54,006 nt of DNA from Gramella sp. AN32 (GTDB lineage: Bacteria; Bacteroidota; Bacteroidia; Flavobacteriales; Flavobacteriaceae). A program made the translations under genes and the position numbers. The notes under the pieces were generated by a model. It searched no databases. It was not told where the DNA came from and saw only the letters and a program-made list of their open reading frames with translations. The DNA lies in NCBI RefSeq assembly GCF_023718305.1, contig NZ_QEYO01000024.1, forward strand, positions 1 to 54,006, given 5' to 3'. The stretch's first letter is position 1; every line of letters starts with the position of its first letter. Shown here piece by piece: positions 24,416 through 33,257 of the stretch.

Positions 24416-24547
24416 TTGCTAATTGCTAATTGCTAATTGCTAATTGCTAATTGCTAATTGCTAATTGCTAATTGCTAATTGCTAATTGCTAATTGCTAAT
24501 TGCTAATTGCTAATTGCTAATTGCTAATTGCTAATTGCTAATTGCTA
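24416..24547. repeat. Heptanucleotide tandem array (TTGCTAA), 18.9 copies
   Basis: 132 bases of the exact unit TTGCTAA repeated with no sequence variation that I can see. The last three bases (24545-24547) are the lpdA stop codon (TAG on the minus strand). Because the unit is 7 bp, every frame on both strands meets a stop each 21 bases, so it is not coding. Confidence 0.97.
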
Positions 24548-25936
24548 CAAGTGAATTACTTCATCATAAGCAGCTGCTACCGCTTCCATAACCGCCTCGC
24601 TCATTGTGGGATGAGGATGGACGGTTTTTAAAACTTCATGTCCTGTAGTTTCCAGTTTTCTACCTAGAACGGCCTCGGCGATCATATCGGTAACGCCGGC
24701 GCCAATCATATGGCAACCTAACCATTCCCCGTATTTCGCGTCAAAGATCACCTTAACAAAGCCATCAGATTGTCCTGCAGCTTGTGCTTTCCCTGAAGCT
24801 GAAAATGGGAACTTACCCACTTTAAGTTCATAACCGGCTTCTTTGGCCTGTTTTTCAGTCATACCCACAGAAGCAATTTCAGGAGTAGCGTAGGTACAAC
24901 CCGGGATATTACCGTAATCTAATGGTTCAACGTCCATTCCTTTGATTTTTTCCACACAAATAATTCCTTCAGCAGAAGCAACATGCGCTAAAGCGGGTCC
25001 CGGAACTACATCTCCAATCGCGTAAATTCCTTTTACATTGGTTTGATAAAAATCGTTTACAAGGATCTTATCTTTTTCAGTCTTGATGCCCAGATCTTCC
25101 AGGCCAATATTTTCAATATTTGTTTTGATACCTACTGCGGAAAGAACGATATCGGCCTCCAGCGTTTCTTCACCTTTCTGAGTCTTTACCTTCGCCTTAA
25201 CGCTATCCCCAGATTTCTCCACACTTTCTACGGAAGAATTGGTCATTACTTTAATTCCGGCTTTCTTTACGCTTCTTTCGAATTGTTTAGAAACTTCTTC
25301 ATCTTCAAGTGGTACAAGGTTTGGAAGGAATTCAACGATAGTCACTTCGGTTCCCATCGCATTGTAAAAATGGGCAAACTCAACCCCAATTGCTCCGGAA
25401 CCAACCACGATCATTTTCTTCGGCTGCTTGTCCAGGCTCATCGCTTCACGATAACCAATCACCGTTTTGCCATCCTGTTTTAAACTTGGCAATTCACGTG
25501 ACCTGGCACCGGTGGCGATAATAATATGATCTCCTTCAATAGTTGAAGTTTTCTTATCCTTATTGGTTACTTCAATTTTTTTTCCTGATTTTAATTTCCC
25601 GAAACCTTCAATGACCTCAATTTTATTCTTTTTCATCAAAAACTGTACGCCCTTGCTCATTCCATCGGCAACATTTCGGCTACGTTTAATAACTGCACCA
25701 AAATCCTTGTCTGGATTTTCCAATTTCAATCCATAATCTTCAGCATGTTTTAAATAATTGAAAACATCAGCACTTTTTAGGAGCGCTTTGGTGGGAATAC
25801 AACCCCAGTTTAAACAAACCCCGCCTAAACTTTCTTTCTCCACGATGGCTACTTTAAAACCTAACTGCGAAGCTCTGATGGCGGTTACATATCCGCCGGG
25901 ACCACTACCTAAAACTATAATATCATATTTACTCAT
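24545..25936 (-). CDS. lpdA: Dihydrolipoyl dehydrogenase
   Basis: A 463-residue FAD flavoenzyme (E3) of the 2-oxoacid dehydrogenase complexes and glycine cleavage system; it reoxidises dihydrolipoamide with NAD. Motifs: FAD-binding GSGPGGYVTAIRASQLG (10-26), the redox pair Cys41/Cys46 in GGVCLNWGCIPTK, the NAD-binding GSGAIGVEFA, the AIGDVV FAD motif, and HPHPTMSEAVMEA at the C-terminus with the base His. Its stop codon lies in the heptad array, so expansion or loss of repeats affects only the 3' UTR. Confidence 0.95.
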   Translation of the reverse strand: MSKYDIIVLGSGPGGYVTAIRASQLGFKVAIVEKESLGGVCLNWGCIPTKALLKSADVFNYLKHAEDYGLKLENPDKDFGAVIKRSRNVADGMSKGVQFLMKKNKIEVIEGFGKLKSGKKIEVTNKDKKTSTIEGDHIIIATGARSRELPSLKQDGKTVIGYREAMSLDKQPKKMIVVGSGAIGVEFAHFYNAMGTEVTIVEFLPNLVPLEDEEVSKQFERSVKKAGIKVMTNSSVESVEKSGDSVKAKVKTQKGEETLEADIVLSAVGIKTNIENIGLEDLGIKTEKDKILVNDFYQTNVKGIYAIGDVVPGPALAHVASAEGIICVEKIKGMDVEPLDYGNIPGCTYATPEIASVGMTEKQAKEAGYELKVGKFPFSASGKAQAAGQSDGFVKVIFDAKYGEWLGCHMIGAGVTDMIAEAVLGRKLETTGHEVLKTVHPHPTMSEAVMEAVAAAYDEVIHL

Positions 25937-26020
25937 ATCGGAATTTTTTGAATCATTTTCAGAAGTTGCGAATTTAAGGAAATAAACCCTAAACTAAAAG
26001 TAGGAGTGAGGCTGTATAAA

Positions 26021-26048
26021 ATAAAAAAGCCCGTTTATAGAAACGGGC
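26021..26048 (-). terminator. Terminator of collagen-like lipoprotein gene
   Basis: The perfect 8-bp stem GCCCGTTT/AAACGGGC (26029-26036 with 26041-26048) is followed on the minus strand by TTTTTTAT. It lies 41 bases past the stop at 26090. Confidence 0.85.
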
Positions 26049-26089
26049 GGGTGGGTGGTGTAGTATTGGCTTTCTTAGATTATTGCATT

Positions 26090-26629
26090 TCAATTCTCTG
26101 TGTTCACAATGTCGAAGGCATCGATCACTTCAAAATAATTATTCAAATCTACATTTGGATTGGCAGCAAAAGTCGCAGAAGGCACTACGACAATCCTAAA
26201 AGTTTGATTATCTGTAAAGCCGGTGTCAAGGTTACTCAAATCATAATTCCCATCTAAAATGATTTCTACATCATCAATAGTATGATTATACACATATTGA
26301 ATGGTTCCTTCAGTAGTAAAGAAATTCTGCGGAATTAAACTCCAAGAATCCAAATCACCATTAGTTCCAGAAATAACTTCTAACCTATAAACTAAAACTG
26401 CATCTGATTCAGGTTCTGAAGTATTTACAGTGGCAGGGATGGGAATAGTAGGATTAGTAATCCAGTAATTGCGTTCAGCATCATATTCCAGATTAACTGT
26501 ACTTTCAAATGTATATCCCAGTCCGTCAAGACCATCCAATCCCGGAGGGCCCTGTGGTCCCTGAGGCCCTTCAGATGAGCAGGAAAATAAGACGAAGCAA
26601 AAACTTAAAAGTGTTAGTATTTTTTTCAT
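26090..26629 (-). CDS. Lipoprotein with short collagen-like segment
   Basis: A 179-residue lipoprotein (lipobox LFSC, Cys17). Immediately after the anchor is a short collagen-type run of G-X-Y triplets (GPQGPQGPPGLDGLDGLG, about residues 21-38), then a beta-rich domain of about 140 residues with no catalytic motif. The triplet run probably acts as a rigid or trimerising stalk. No function known. It follows the msrB pair in the same direction, with a 15-base gap, so it may share their transcript. Confidence 0.75.
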   Translation of the reverse strand: MKKILTLLSFCFVLFSCSSEGPQGPQGPPGLDGLDGLGYTFESTVNLEYDAERNYWITNPTIPIPATVNTSEPESDAVLVYRLEVISGTNGDLDSWSLIPQNFFTTEGTIQYVYNHTIDDVEIILDGNYDLSNLDTGFTDNQTFRIVVVPSATFAANPNVDLNNYFEVIDAFDIVNTEN

Positions 26630-26644
26630 AATTGTAATTTTAGG

Positions 26645-27037
26645 TTATTTTTTAAATTCAATACTGGCCGAGTTAACACAATATCTCTGGCCGGTTTCTG
26701 TAGGGCCATCATCAAAAACGTGGCCAAGATGGCTTCCGCAGTTTGAACAGAGTATTTCCGTACGCATCATTCCAAAGGTTTTATCCTGAACATATTCAAC
26801 CTTACCTTCAATTGCATCATCAAAACTTGGCCATCCGCAACCACTTTCAAACTTTGAGTTGCTTTCAAATAATTTTTCACCGCAGGCCGCACATTGGTAC
26901 TCTCCATCTTCGAAGTGAAGGTTATACTTTCCGGTATTTGGTGCTTCTGTTCCTTTTTGTCTCAAAATCCTGTATTGTTCTGGAGATAGTTCTTTCTTCC
27001 AGTCTTCTTCAGATTTTTCAAGATTATATTTTTTCAT
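26645..27037 (-). CDS. msrB: Peptide-methionine (R)-S-oxide reductase, cytosolic copy
   Basis: A 130-residue MsrB, which reduces methionine-R-sulphoxide in proteins. The catalytic Cys120 is in RYCVNSASIEF; the structural zinc is held by Cys49/Cys52 and Cys97/Cys100; Cys67 in ESGCGWPSF is the usual resolving position. There is no signal peptide, so it should be cytosolic. It lies eight bases downstream of a second, lipoprotein MsrB, forming a tandem pair. Confidence 0.92.
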   Translation of the reverse strand: MKKYNLEKSEEDWKKELSPEQYRILRQKGTEAPNTGKYNLHFEDGEYQCAACGEKLFESNSKFESGCGWPSFDDAIEGKVEYVQDKTFGMMRTEILCSNCGSHLGHVFDDGPTETGQRYCVNSASIEFKK

Positions 27038-27045
27038 AATAGGTA

Positions 27046-27531
27046 TTATTTGGCTGGTTTAAATTTTAGGGCGACACCATTGATACAATGCCGTTTCCCG
27101 GTAGTTTCTTTGGGGCCATCATTAAAAACATGTCCTAAATGCCCTCCACATCGGGCACAATGAACTTCATCCCTCTGGTAACCTAATTTTGAATCACTTC
27201 CGTAAGCAACACCGCCATCTATAGCGCGGTCAAAACTTGGCCATCCTGTACCGCTTTCAAATTTATTTTCAGTTTTATAGACTTCTTTTCCGCACGCGGC
27301 GCAAACAAAAGTTCCCGGTTCATGGATATCTAATAATTCACTGCTAAAAGGCCTTTCTGTTCCTTCCCTACGCAACACGTCATATTCAGCAGAACTCAGT
27401 TCAGCTTTCCATTCGTCTTCGGTCTTGGTGATTTCAAACTCTTCCTGTTCTTCTGAAGTTGCTTTTTTCTGGGCATTGCTGTTACAGCTAAAGAAAAGGG
27501 CAATAATGGCAAGAGTGATTAATTGTTTCAT
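27046..27531 (-). CDS. msrB: Peptide-methionine (R)-S-oxide reductase, lipoprotein copy
   Basis: A 161-residue MsrB with a lipobox (FFSC, Cys16), predicted to repair envelope proteins. Catalytic Cys149 (RHCINGVALKF) and zinc Cys77/Cys80/Cys125/Cys128 are intact. The resolving position is Thr95 (ESGTGWPSF) rather than Cys, so it must be recycled differently from the cytosolic paralogue. The residue after the anchor Cys is not acidic (CNSNAQKK), so a periplasm-facing location is likelier than the surface. Confidence 0.9.
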   Translation of the reverse strand: MKQLITLAIIALFFSCNSNAQKKATSEEQEEFEITKTEDEWKAELSSAEYDVLRREGTERPFSSELLDIHEPGTFVCAACGKEVYKTENKFESGTGWPSFDRAIDGGVAYGSDSKLGYQRDEVHCARCGGHLGHVFNDGPKETTGKRHCINGVALKFKPAK

Positions 27532-27562
27532 TTTTCTAACTTTTCAGCTAAAATTACAAAGA

Positions 27563-28453
27563 CTATGCCGTTATGAAAGTTGAAATTTTGTTAATTACTT
27601 TAGGATTACCCAGAATACGGCGATGTCCTAAGCTTTTTGTGATTAGCAACTCGCTGTTTTTTAAGGCAGCATCAATTTCATAAGCATCCTGAACTGATAC
27701 ATCTACATCATTTTCATCGTGCAAGATCAAAGTGGGATAAGTAATGCTTTTTGCGGAAAGCGCCCCGGAATACTGCTCCATTTCTTCCCCGAATTTCTTT
27801 TCCAGGTAATTCTGCATCAATTTCGCTACCTTATTGTTCATCTCCATATTCTTTGCAAAATCCCGGGTGATTTTGGATATGCTATTTGCCGTGCCTATAA
27901 TAACCAGTTTTTTGGTTTTCACTCCTTCCTGTACAGCCCTTAAAGTTGAAATGCCACCGAGGGAATGACCAATAATTGCATCAAAAGGACCAAACTTTTC
28001 ATTTAAAAAATGAAGGCTTTCAATAAAATAGGGCATCATGCTAAATTTACCTTCCATTTTGCCATGAGCCGGCGCATCAAAACTTATTGTAGCGTAGCCT
28101 TCTTGAAGTAAAGCTTTGGCAATTTTAGACATTTGCGTCCCGCTACCGCTCCAACCATGAACCAGCAATATTTTTTTTGAAGAGGAACCATATTTATATA
28201 CCCGTATCTGCTTTTTACTCTTAGGAAGGATAAGGTTTTCCTGTTCAGAATTTAGATTCATTTCTTTTTCCCTATCCGGAATTTTATATCTAAAAGGAGT
28301 TAAAAATAATCTTGCGGCGAACCTGCTCGCAATTTTAGGGGAGAACCAGGTTAAAAACTTAGAAATTTTTAAAATATAGAGGGGGATCAATAATCTTTGC
28401 ACCGGTACATAGTCTTTTTTCTTCTCCAACTTATCTAATCTAAACGAATTCAA
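27563..28453 (-). CDS. Alpha/beta hydrolase
   Basis: A 296-residue serine hydrolase. The oxyanion/HGWSGSG loop is in ILLVHGWSGSG (about 95-105), the nucleophile in IIGHSLGGIS, the acid in HDENDVDVS and the base in LGHRRIL. Residues 1-60 form a basic, partly hydrophobic lead without a clear signal peptide. Substrate is not known. It precedes the msrB pair by 31 bases in the same direction and may be co-transcribed. Confidence 0.8.
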   Translation of the reverse strand: MNSFRLDKLEKKKDYVPVQRLLIPLYILKISKFLTWFSPKIASRFAARLFLTPFRYKIPDREKEMNLNSEQENLILPKSKKQIRVYKYGSSSKKILLVHGWSGSGTQMSKIAKALLQEGYATISFDAPAHGKMEGKFSMMPYFIESLHFLNEKFGPFDAIIGHSLGGISTLRAVQEGVKTKKLVIIGTANSISKITRDFAKNMEMNNKVAKLMQNYLEKKFGEEMEQYSGALSAKSITYPTLILHDENDVDVSVQDAYEIDAALKNSELLITKSLGHRRILGNPKVINKISTFITA

Positions 28454-28615
28454 ACTTACAAAATTTGACTTTGATGCTGCCTGAAAAGCCTATGAATGTT
28501 AGTTTATTAGATATTGGTATTATTTTTGAAACTCTATTTTTTGTTAAATCATACTTAAACTCAAAAGTGTCGAGATGAAGCTTTTGTACTTTTAGGTAAC
28601 TAAAAACCAATTATC

Positions 28616-29437
28616 ATGAACTTGAAAAAGACTTTTATAGCATTCAGCCTTATAATGATGGTCGTTGCCTGTAAAACAAACCCATTTACCGGTGAACGGA
28701 ATTTAAATTTTGTTAGTAACGATCAATTGTTTCCTTCATCATTTGCGCAATACGATCAATTTTTAAAAGAAAATGAAGTAGTTAGAGGTACTGCAGAGGC
28801 ACAAATGGTTCAAAGAACCGGGCAGAAAATTGTTACGGCTGCGGAACGATACTTAAACGCGAATGGATATCAGGGATTTCTGAATGACTTTGAATGGGAA
28901 TTCAATTTGGTTAAAGATGATGCAATAAATGCATTTGCGATGCCAGGGGGTAAGACCGTGTTCTTTACAGGGATGATGCCAATCGCACAGAATGAAACCG
29001 GGGTTGCGGTAGTGATGGCCCATGAGGTAGCGCACGCTCTTGCAGATCATGGCGCACAAAGAATGAGTGCAGCTCAATTGCAACAAATTGGTGGTGTAGT
29101 TGGATCTGTAGCCGTGAGTGGTAGAAGCCAAGAAACCCAGCAAATGTTTGCCCAATTTTATGGATTGGGAACTACAGTGGGGGTAATGCTTCCTTTTAGT
29201 AGAAGCCATGAAACTGAAGCGGATAGAATTGGATTGACTTTAATGGCAATTGCCGGATATAATCCAGATGAAGCTGCAGATCTTTGGAGAAGGATGCAGG
29301 CGCAAAGTGATGGACAGGCTCCACCGGAGTTTTTAAGCACTCACCCTTCCAATGCAACAAGAATTAATAATCTTACGCAATGGGCGCCACAGGCAAAAGC
29401 CGAAGCTGCCAAATATGGGGTCACCAGTTTTAAATAA
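28616..29437 (+). CDS. M48-family zinc metallopeptidase lipoprotein
   Basis: A 273-residue membrane-anchored protease like E. coli LoiP/YcaL. The lipobox is VVAC with Cys19 (CKTNPFTG). The zinc motif HEVAHALADHG is at about 141-151, with the third ligand Glu in SHETEADRIGL. STHPSNATRI near the C-terminus is typical of the family. It should act on misfolded outer-membrane or lipoproteins in the periplasm. A terminator follows. Confidence 0.9.
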   Translation: MNLKKTFIAFSLIMMVVACKTNPFTGERNLNFVSNDQLFPSSFAQYDQFLKENEVVRGTAEAQMVQRTGQKIVTAAERYLNANGYQGFLNDFEWEFNLVKDDAINAFAMPGGKTVFFTGMMPIAQNETGVAVVMAHEVAHALADHGAQRMSAAQLQQIGGVVGSVAVSGRSQETQQMFAQFYGLGTTVGVMLPFSRSHETEADRIGLTLMAIAGYNPDEAADLWRRMQAQSDGQAPPEFLSTHPSNATRINNLTQWAPQAKAEAAKYGVTSFK

Positions 29438-29458
29438 TTTTCAAATAAATATAAAAGC

Positions 29459-29488
29459 TAAAAAGCCGCTGATCTCAGTGGCTTTTTC
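29459..29488 (+). terminator. Terminator of M48 peptidase gene
   Basis: AAAAGCCGCTGA pairs with TCAGTGGCTTTT (one G-T) with a 3-base loop, followed by T residues. It ends 13 bases before the next start codon. Confidence 0.8.
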
Positions 29489-29500
29489 TATTTTTAGAAA

Positions 29501-30838
29501 ATGAAACATCTGGAAAAGGGTAGCAAAAAATTAATTACTGCCTGGGCATTTTACGATTGGGCAAACTCTGTATATCCTTTAGTAATTTCTTCAGCAATTT
29601 TCCCCATATTTTACGGTGCCTTAACAATTGAACGCAATGAGTTAGGTGAAAAAATAAATGATACCGTAAATTTCTTCGGTATCGATTTTAATAATGATAC
29701 CTTAATAAGTTATGTAACCGCAGCAGCTTTTCTTGTGGTTAGCATATTGAGTCCGCTTCTTTCCGGGATTGCAGATTATGTGGGGAATAAAAAGAACTTT
29801 ATGAAGTTCTTTTGCTATTTAGGAGCGGTATCATGCATAGGACTTTTTTGGTTTGACCTTGAGGTTCTCTGGTTTGGATTTCTTTGTTACTTTTTTGCTT
29901 TAATCGGGTTTTGGAGTAGTATCGTTTTTTATAATTCTTATTTACCTGATATTGCTTTTGAAGATCAACAGGACAAGGCCAGTGCTAAAGGATATTCTCT
30001 TGGATATCTTGGAAGTGTGATATTGCTTATTTTTTGCCTTTTAATGATTTTGAAATTTGAATGGTTTGGTTTTGAAGATGAAGGTTTTCCAACCAGATTA
30101 TCTTTTGTTTTAACTGGTATCTGGTGGATTGTCTTTAGCCAGTATAGCTATTATTATTTACCAAAAGGTAATAAAAAATCCAGGCTCACAAAAAATGTCA
30201 TTTTTAATGGCTTTCGTGAAATAAAAAAGATCTGGAACTCCCTAAATCAAAATAAGACTTTAAAAAAATACCTGGTTGCATTTTTTGTGTATAGCATGGC
30301 GGTACAAACCATTATGTTGATTGCCACCTATTTTGGAATTGAAGAACTCGATTGGGGAGATCAAAATCCAACTACAGGGCTAATTATAAGCATACTTTTA
30401 ATTCAATTAGTTGCGATTGTAGGGGCGACACTAACTTCAAGACTGGCTTTAAAATTCGGAAATATTAAGGTGCTTATTTTCATTAATTTAATCTGGATTG
30501 CGATTTGTGGATACGCTTATTTTATAACCACACCTAACCAGTTTTATATCGCTGCGGCATCTGTGGGGATGGTAATGGGCGGGATACAATCTCTATCAAG
30601 ATCTACTTATTCCAAAATGCTGCCTGCAAACACCGTAGATACAACAAGTTTTTTCAGCTTTTATGATGTTGCTGAAAAAATAGGAATTGTGATTGGAATG
30701 TTTTCTTACGGACTGGTTGCCCAAATAACCGGAAGTGTTAGACAATCAATTTTATTCCTTATAGTTTTTTTTATCGCCGGGGTGATCTTGCTTATGCGGG
30801 TGCCAAAACAACTTCCTGCTATAACCTCTTCGGAATAG
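29501..30838 (+). CDS. UMF1-family (Atg22-like) MFS transporter
   Basis: A 445-residue, about 12-helix transporter of the major facilitator superfamily. The start WAFYDWANSVYPLV is the signature of UMF1/Atg22-like permeases, and GGIQSLSRSTYSKMLP near residue 360 is the second. In yeast Atg22 exports vacuolar amino acids; bacterial substrates are unknown. The short gap after the M48 terminator suggests its own promoter. A two-way terminator follows. Confidence 0.85.
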   Translation: MKHLEKGSKKLITAWAFYDWANSVYPLVISSAIFPIFYGALTIERNELGEKINDTVNFFGIDFNNDTLISYVTAAAFLVVSILSPLLSGIADYVGNKKNFMKFFCYLGAVSCIGLFWFDLEVLWFGFLCYFFALIGFWSSIVFYNSYLPDIAFEDQQDKASAKGYSLGYLGSVILLIFCLLMILKFEWFGFEDEGFPTRLSFVLTGIWWIVFSQYSYYYLPKGNKKSRLTKNVIFNGFREIKKIWNSLNQNKTLKKYLVAFFVYSMAVQTIMLIATYFGIEELDWGDQNPTTGLIISILLIQLVAIVGATLTSRLALKFGNIKVLIFINLIWIAICGYAYFITTPNQFYIAAASVGMVMGGIQSLSRSTYSKMLPANTVDTTSFFSFYDVAEKIGIVIGMFSYGLVAQITGSVRQSILFLIVFFIAGVILLMRVPKQLPAITSSE

Positions 30839-30840
30839 AA

Positions 30841-30863
30841 AAAGCCCGAATTAATCGGGCTTT
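30841..30863. terminator. Two-way terminator between transporter and GIN-domain gene
   Basis: The perfect 9-bp stem AAAGCCCGA/TCGGGCTTT with a 5-base loop separates convergent genes, with A/T tracts on both sides. Confidence 0.85.
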
Positions 30864-30884
30864 AAAAAAAAGTATTTGAATATT

Positions 30885-31610
30885 TTATAAAGAAGAAACT
30901 CTTCCGGAACCTGCGGTTTTCACTTTCTTATCAGGATTCCCGGAATATTTAATATCTCCAGATCCTGCAATACTTGCCTCCAGTGTTCCGGTTACATTAA
31001 CAAAAATGTCACCCGAACCCATAATTCTCGCATCCACATTACTGGCCTCCAGTGATCTTGCATCAAAATCCCCGCTGCCGGTAACTGTACAATTTAATCT
31101 AGAGGTTTTCCCTTTCAGGTCAATATCCCCAGACCCGGTTACTTTTCCTTCAATTTCCTTTACTTCAAGATTAAGTTTTAAATTACCTGAACCTGTAACT
31201 GCAAGTTTCATCTCTTCGCCCCTTATGGTTGATCCTCCATAAATATCTCCAGATCCTGTTACGGAAACTTCTTCTATACTTTCAACTGGAACGGTAATCT
31301 TAACCGACCTTGTGGTTTGAAGGCTCACATTTTTTTCAGTACTTATTTCAAGCTTTCCATTCTTTACTTCAGTAGTAATATACTCCTGTAAATTGCTTTC
31401 CGCTTCAATCTTTATAGAGCCTTCTTTTCCTTTAACCAGTTCCACATCAAAGGAACCGGTAAGGCTTACCCCATTATAAGAACCCACAGATCTTGTTTTG
31501 GTAACCACCTCTCCATTCCCTTTAATTTTGTCATTTCCTCCCCACCATTGCGCGTTTGCAGTTTGACTTATCATAAAGACTGCTGCTAGAATGAACATTA
31601 CTTTTTTCAT
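30885..31610 (-). CDS. Head GIN domain (DUF2807) beta-solenoid, exported
   Basis: A 241-residue exported protein, signal peptide 1-20 (TANA-QWW). From about 110 on it carries seven regularly spaced GSG motifs (glycine-serine-glycine at 119, 140, 159, 178, 198, 216, 234), 18-21 residues apart, usually VTGSGDI followed by a short strand. This is the rung repeat of DUF2807/head GIN domains, predicted to fold as a right-handed beta-solenoid. It is the last gene of the sigma/anti-sigma operon, following the DUF4097-like gene by 20 bases. Function unknown; probably an envelope stress effector. Confidence 0.82.
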   Translation of the reverse strand: MKKVMFILAAVFMISQTANAQWWGGNDKIKGNGEVVTKTRSVGSYNGVSLTGSFDVELVKGKEGSIKIEAESNLQEYITTEVKNGKLEISTEKNVSLQTTRSVKITVPVESIEEVSVTGSGDIYGGSTIRGEEMKLAVTGSGNLKLNLEVKEIEGKVTGSGDIDLKGKTSRLNCTVTGSGDFDARSLEASNVDARIMGSGDIFVNVTGTLEASIAGSGDIKYSGNPDKKVKTAGSGRVSSL

Positions 31611-31630
31611 AATTTCTGTTTTTTGATTGA

Positions 31631-32716
31631 TTATTCTTTTATAAAATTTACACTACCATAACTGGTATTTATTTTGATCATCCCATTACTGGAAGACGAT
31701 CCGTAAAATCCCGAAACTGAATGGCTGGTTCCGCTATTATTTTCATTTTTTACAGAGAGTTCATTTAAACCATCAATCCCGCCATACGATGTTCTTACGT
31801 CAAATTGAAAATCCATTTCATTGTCGTAACCAAGTTTTACCCCGGCATAATCGGTTTCAATATCGATTCGACGTGTGCCTTTAATTACTTTTTCAATGGA
31901 GATCGAACCATAGTCCTGGTTGATTTCAGCAGAAGTAAAAATTCTATTGATCTTAGTGCTTAGGTAATCGCCATTTCCGCGTAATTCTTTAACCTTTCCA
32001 ATGCTAATGCTTCCGTAGTCGCAATTATATTCCAGCCGGTTTACTTTTTCAATGTTGCTATCAGAATAATCGGCCCTAATGATCAAGGTTCCAACTTCGC
32101 CAATTTCATAACTAGAATAATCAGCATTTATTTCAGCATTGGTGATGTATTCTATTTTGCTTTTGCTGGTATAATCAAAATTAAGGTAATTAGAACTCCC
32201 GCGTAATTCCCCAATATCAATCTTTCCATAATCACAATTGATCTTGGCATTTCCGGTTGTTTTGTCAATATAGATTCCGCCGTAATCGTTGCTAATATCC
32301 AGTTTGTTACCAATGGGAGCACGAACGATATAATTAATTTCCATATTAATATTACTGGAACCATCAAAAATTTGTTTCCACCAGGATCTATTGTCTTTGG
32401 AAAATCTTGTTTTCGCACTTACCGAACCGGAAGATTGATTAAAATCTATCTGAATATCCCTTAATTTTTCTTCCACCAGATCTTCATCGTTGCCGTTGGT
32501 CTTAATCCTAACCTCGATAGTCACACGATTTTGATCCCAGGTTTTGATATCTACATTGCCGTAACTGTTATCGATGATGAGATTGTCATAAGCGCCAACG
32601 CTAAATTCCTTCTGGACTTTTTTCTCCCGGGTATGCTTGCCGTTAAAATCATTCCCGGTGCTTACCGATCCTGAAATTAGGAAGAGGAGGAGGATATTAG
32701 ATAGTATTGATTTCAT
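31631..32716 (-). CDS. DUF4097-like beta-solenoid, exported
   Basis: A 361-residue exported protein (signal peptide about 1-20). It contains a repeat centred on [D/S]Y[G/S]: tyrosines at 145, 163, 182, 200, 217, 234, 251, 269, 290 and 311 give nine steps of 17-21 residues, with copies also at 52 and 353. Rungs read as DYGSISIGK or DYSSYEIGE, a parallel beta-solenoid expected for DUF4097. The rung motif differs from the GSGD motif of its neighbour. It overlaps the anti-sigma-like gene by 20 bases. Confidence 0.78.
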   Translation of the reverse strand: MKSILSNILLLFLISGSVSTGNDFNGKHTREKKVQKEFSVGAYDNLIIDNSYGNVDIKTWDQNRVTIEVRIKTNGNDEDLVEEKLRDIQIDFNQSSGSVSAKTRFSKDNRSWWKQIFDGSSNINMEINYIVRAPIGNKLDISNDYGGIYIDKTTGNAKINCDYGKIDIGELRGSSNYLNFDYTSKSKIEYITNAEINADYSSYEIGEVGTLIIRADYSDSNIEKVNRLEYNCDYGSISIGKVKELRGNGDYLSTKINRIFTSAEINQDYGSISIEKVIKGTRRIDIETDYAGVKLGYDNEMDFQFDVRTSYGGIDGLNELSVKNENNSGTSHSVSGFYGSSSSNGMIKINTSYGSVNFIKE

Positions 32717-33257
32717 AATTCTCTTTTTTAAATTCTTTGATTTGTTCTATTTGGATTAAGGTTTTATTTAAAAGATCGATTCTTTGTTGAAAATTCTGAA
32801 TCATTGCATGAACCACGCGATTGTCCTTGCCGCTGGTATTGAGATCGCTTCTTAAATCCTGATATTCTTTTTCCAGCTTATCCAGCTGAAGAATTGCATC
32901 TTCAATAACCTTGGCAGTTTCCGGAGTTTTATTTTCCTTTAATGAGATCAGTTCTTTGCTGATCACTCCGGTATAAAATTCCTGGGTTTGTTTCATTTCA
33001 GAAGAAACACTTGCCAAATCTGCATTTTCGACATTGAGGTTATATCCAAAAAATTGGCCTGCGATCAATAATCCCAAAATGAATACAGCAGCAATGCTGG
33101 AAATAATATACCAGCGTTTATAACTATTTTCAGGAGTCTGAAGATTTTTTGCGTCTTTCAGCTTTTCAAAAAAACGTTCTTCGTGATCTGGACGTGGCTC
33201 CCTAATATTAAAATCAAGATTCTTAAAAAGTTGTTCTATAGAGTCGTTATTCTTCAT
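32697..33257 (-). CDS. Single-pass membrane anti-sigma-like protein
   Basis: A 186-residue protein with a short N-terminal cytoplasmic part (1-45, EQLFKNLDFNIREPRPDHEERFFEKLK), one transmembrane helix (about 49-69) and a coiled-coil periplasmic part with a heptad region (about 118-180). Its start overlaps the ECF sigma gene by 11 bases. The layout is that of a sigma-factor partner, though I see no canonical zinc anti-sigma motif. In flavobacteria this slot is often annotated as hypothetical. Call is from position and topology. Confidence 0.6.
   Translation of the reverse strand: MKNNDSIEQLFKNLDFNIREPRPDHEERFFEKLKDAKNLQTPENSYKRWYIISSIAAVFILGLLIAGQFFGYNLNVENADLASVSSEMKQTQEFYTGVISKELISLKENKTPETAKVIEDAILQLDKLEKEYQDLRSDLNTSGKDNRVVHAMIQNFQQRIDLLNKTLIQIEQIKEFKKENYEINTI

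Noticed and set aside
24416..24547. Heptad array considered as a CRISPR or replication iteron block
   Set aside because: Units are contiguous with no spacers, and no DnaA boxes, rep gene or cas gene is near.
25043..25483. 146-codon open frame antisense to lpdA
   Set aside because: It is a low-complexity, Phe/Leu-rich translation of the opposite strand of a well-conserved enzyme, with no family signature or promoter.
28853..29209. 118-codon frame opposite the M48 peptidase
   Set aside because: It lies entirely across the conserved HEVAH coding region and has no independent features; a shadow frame.
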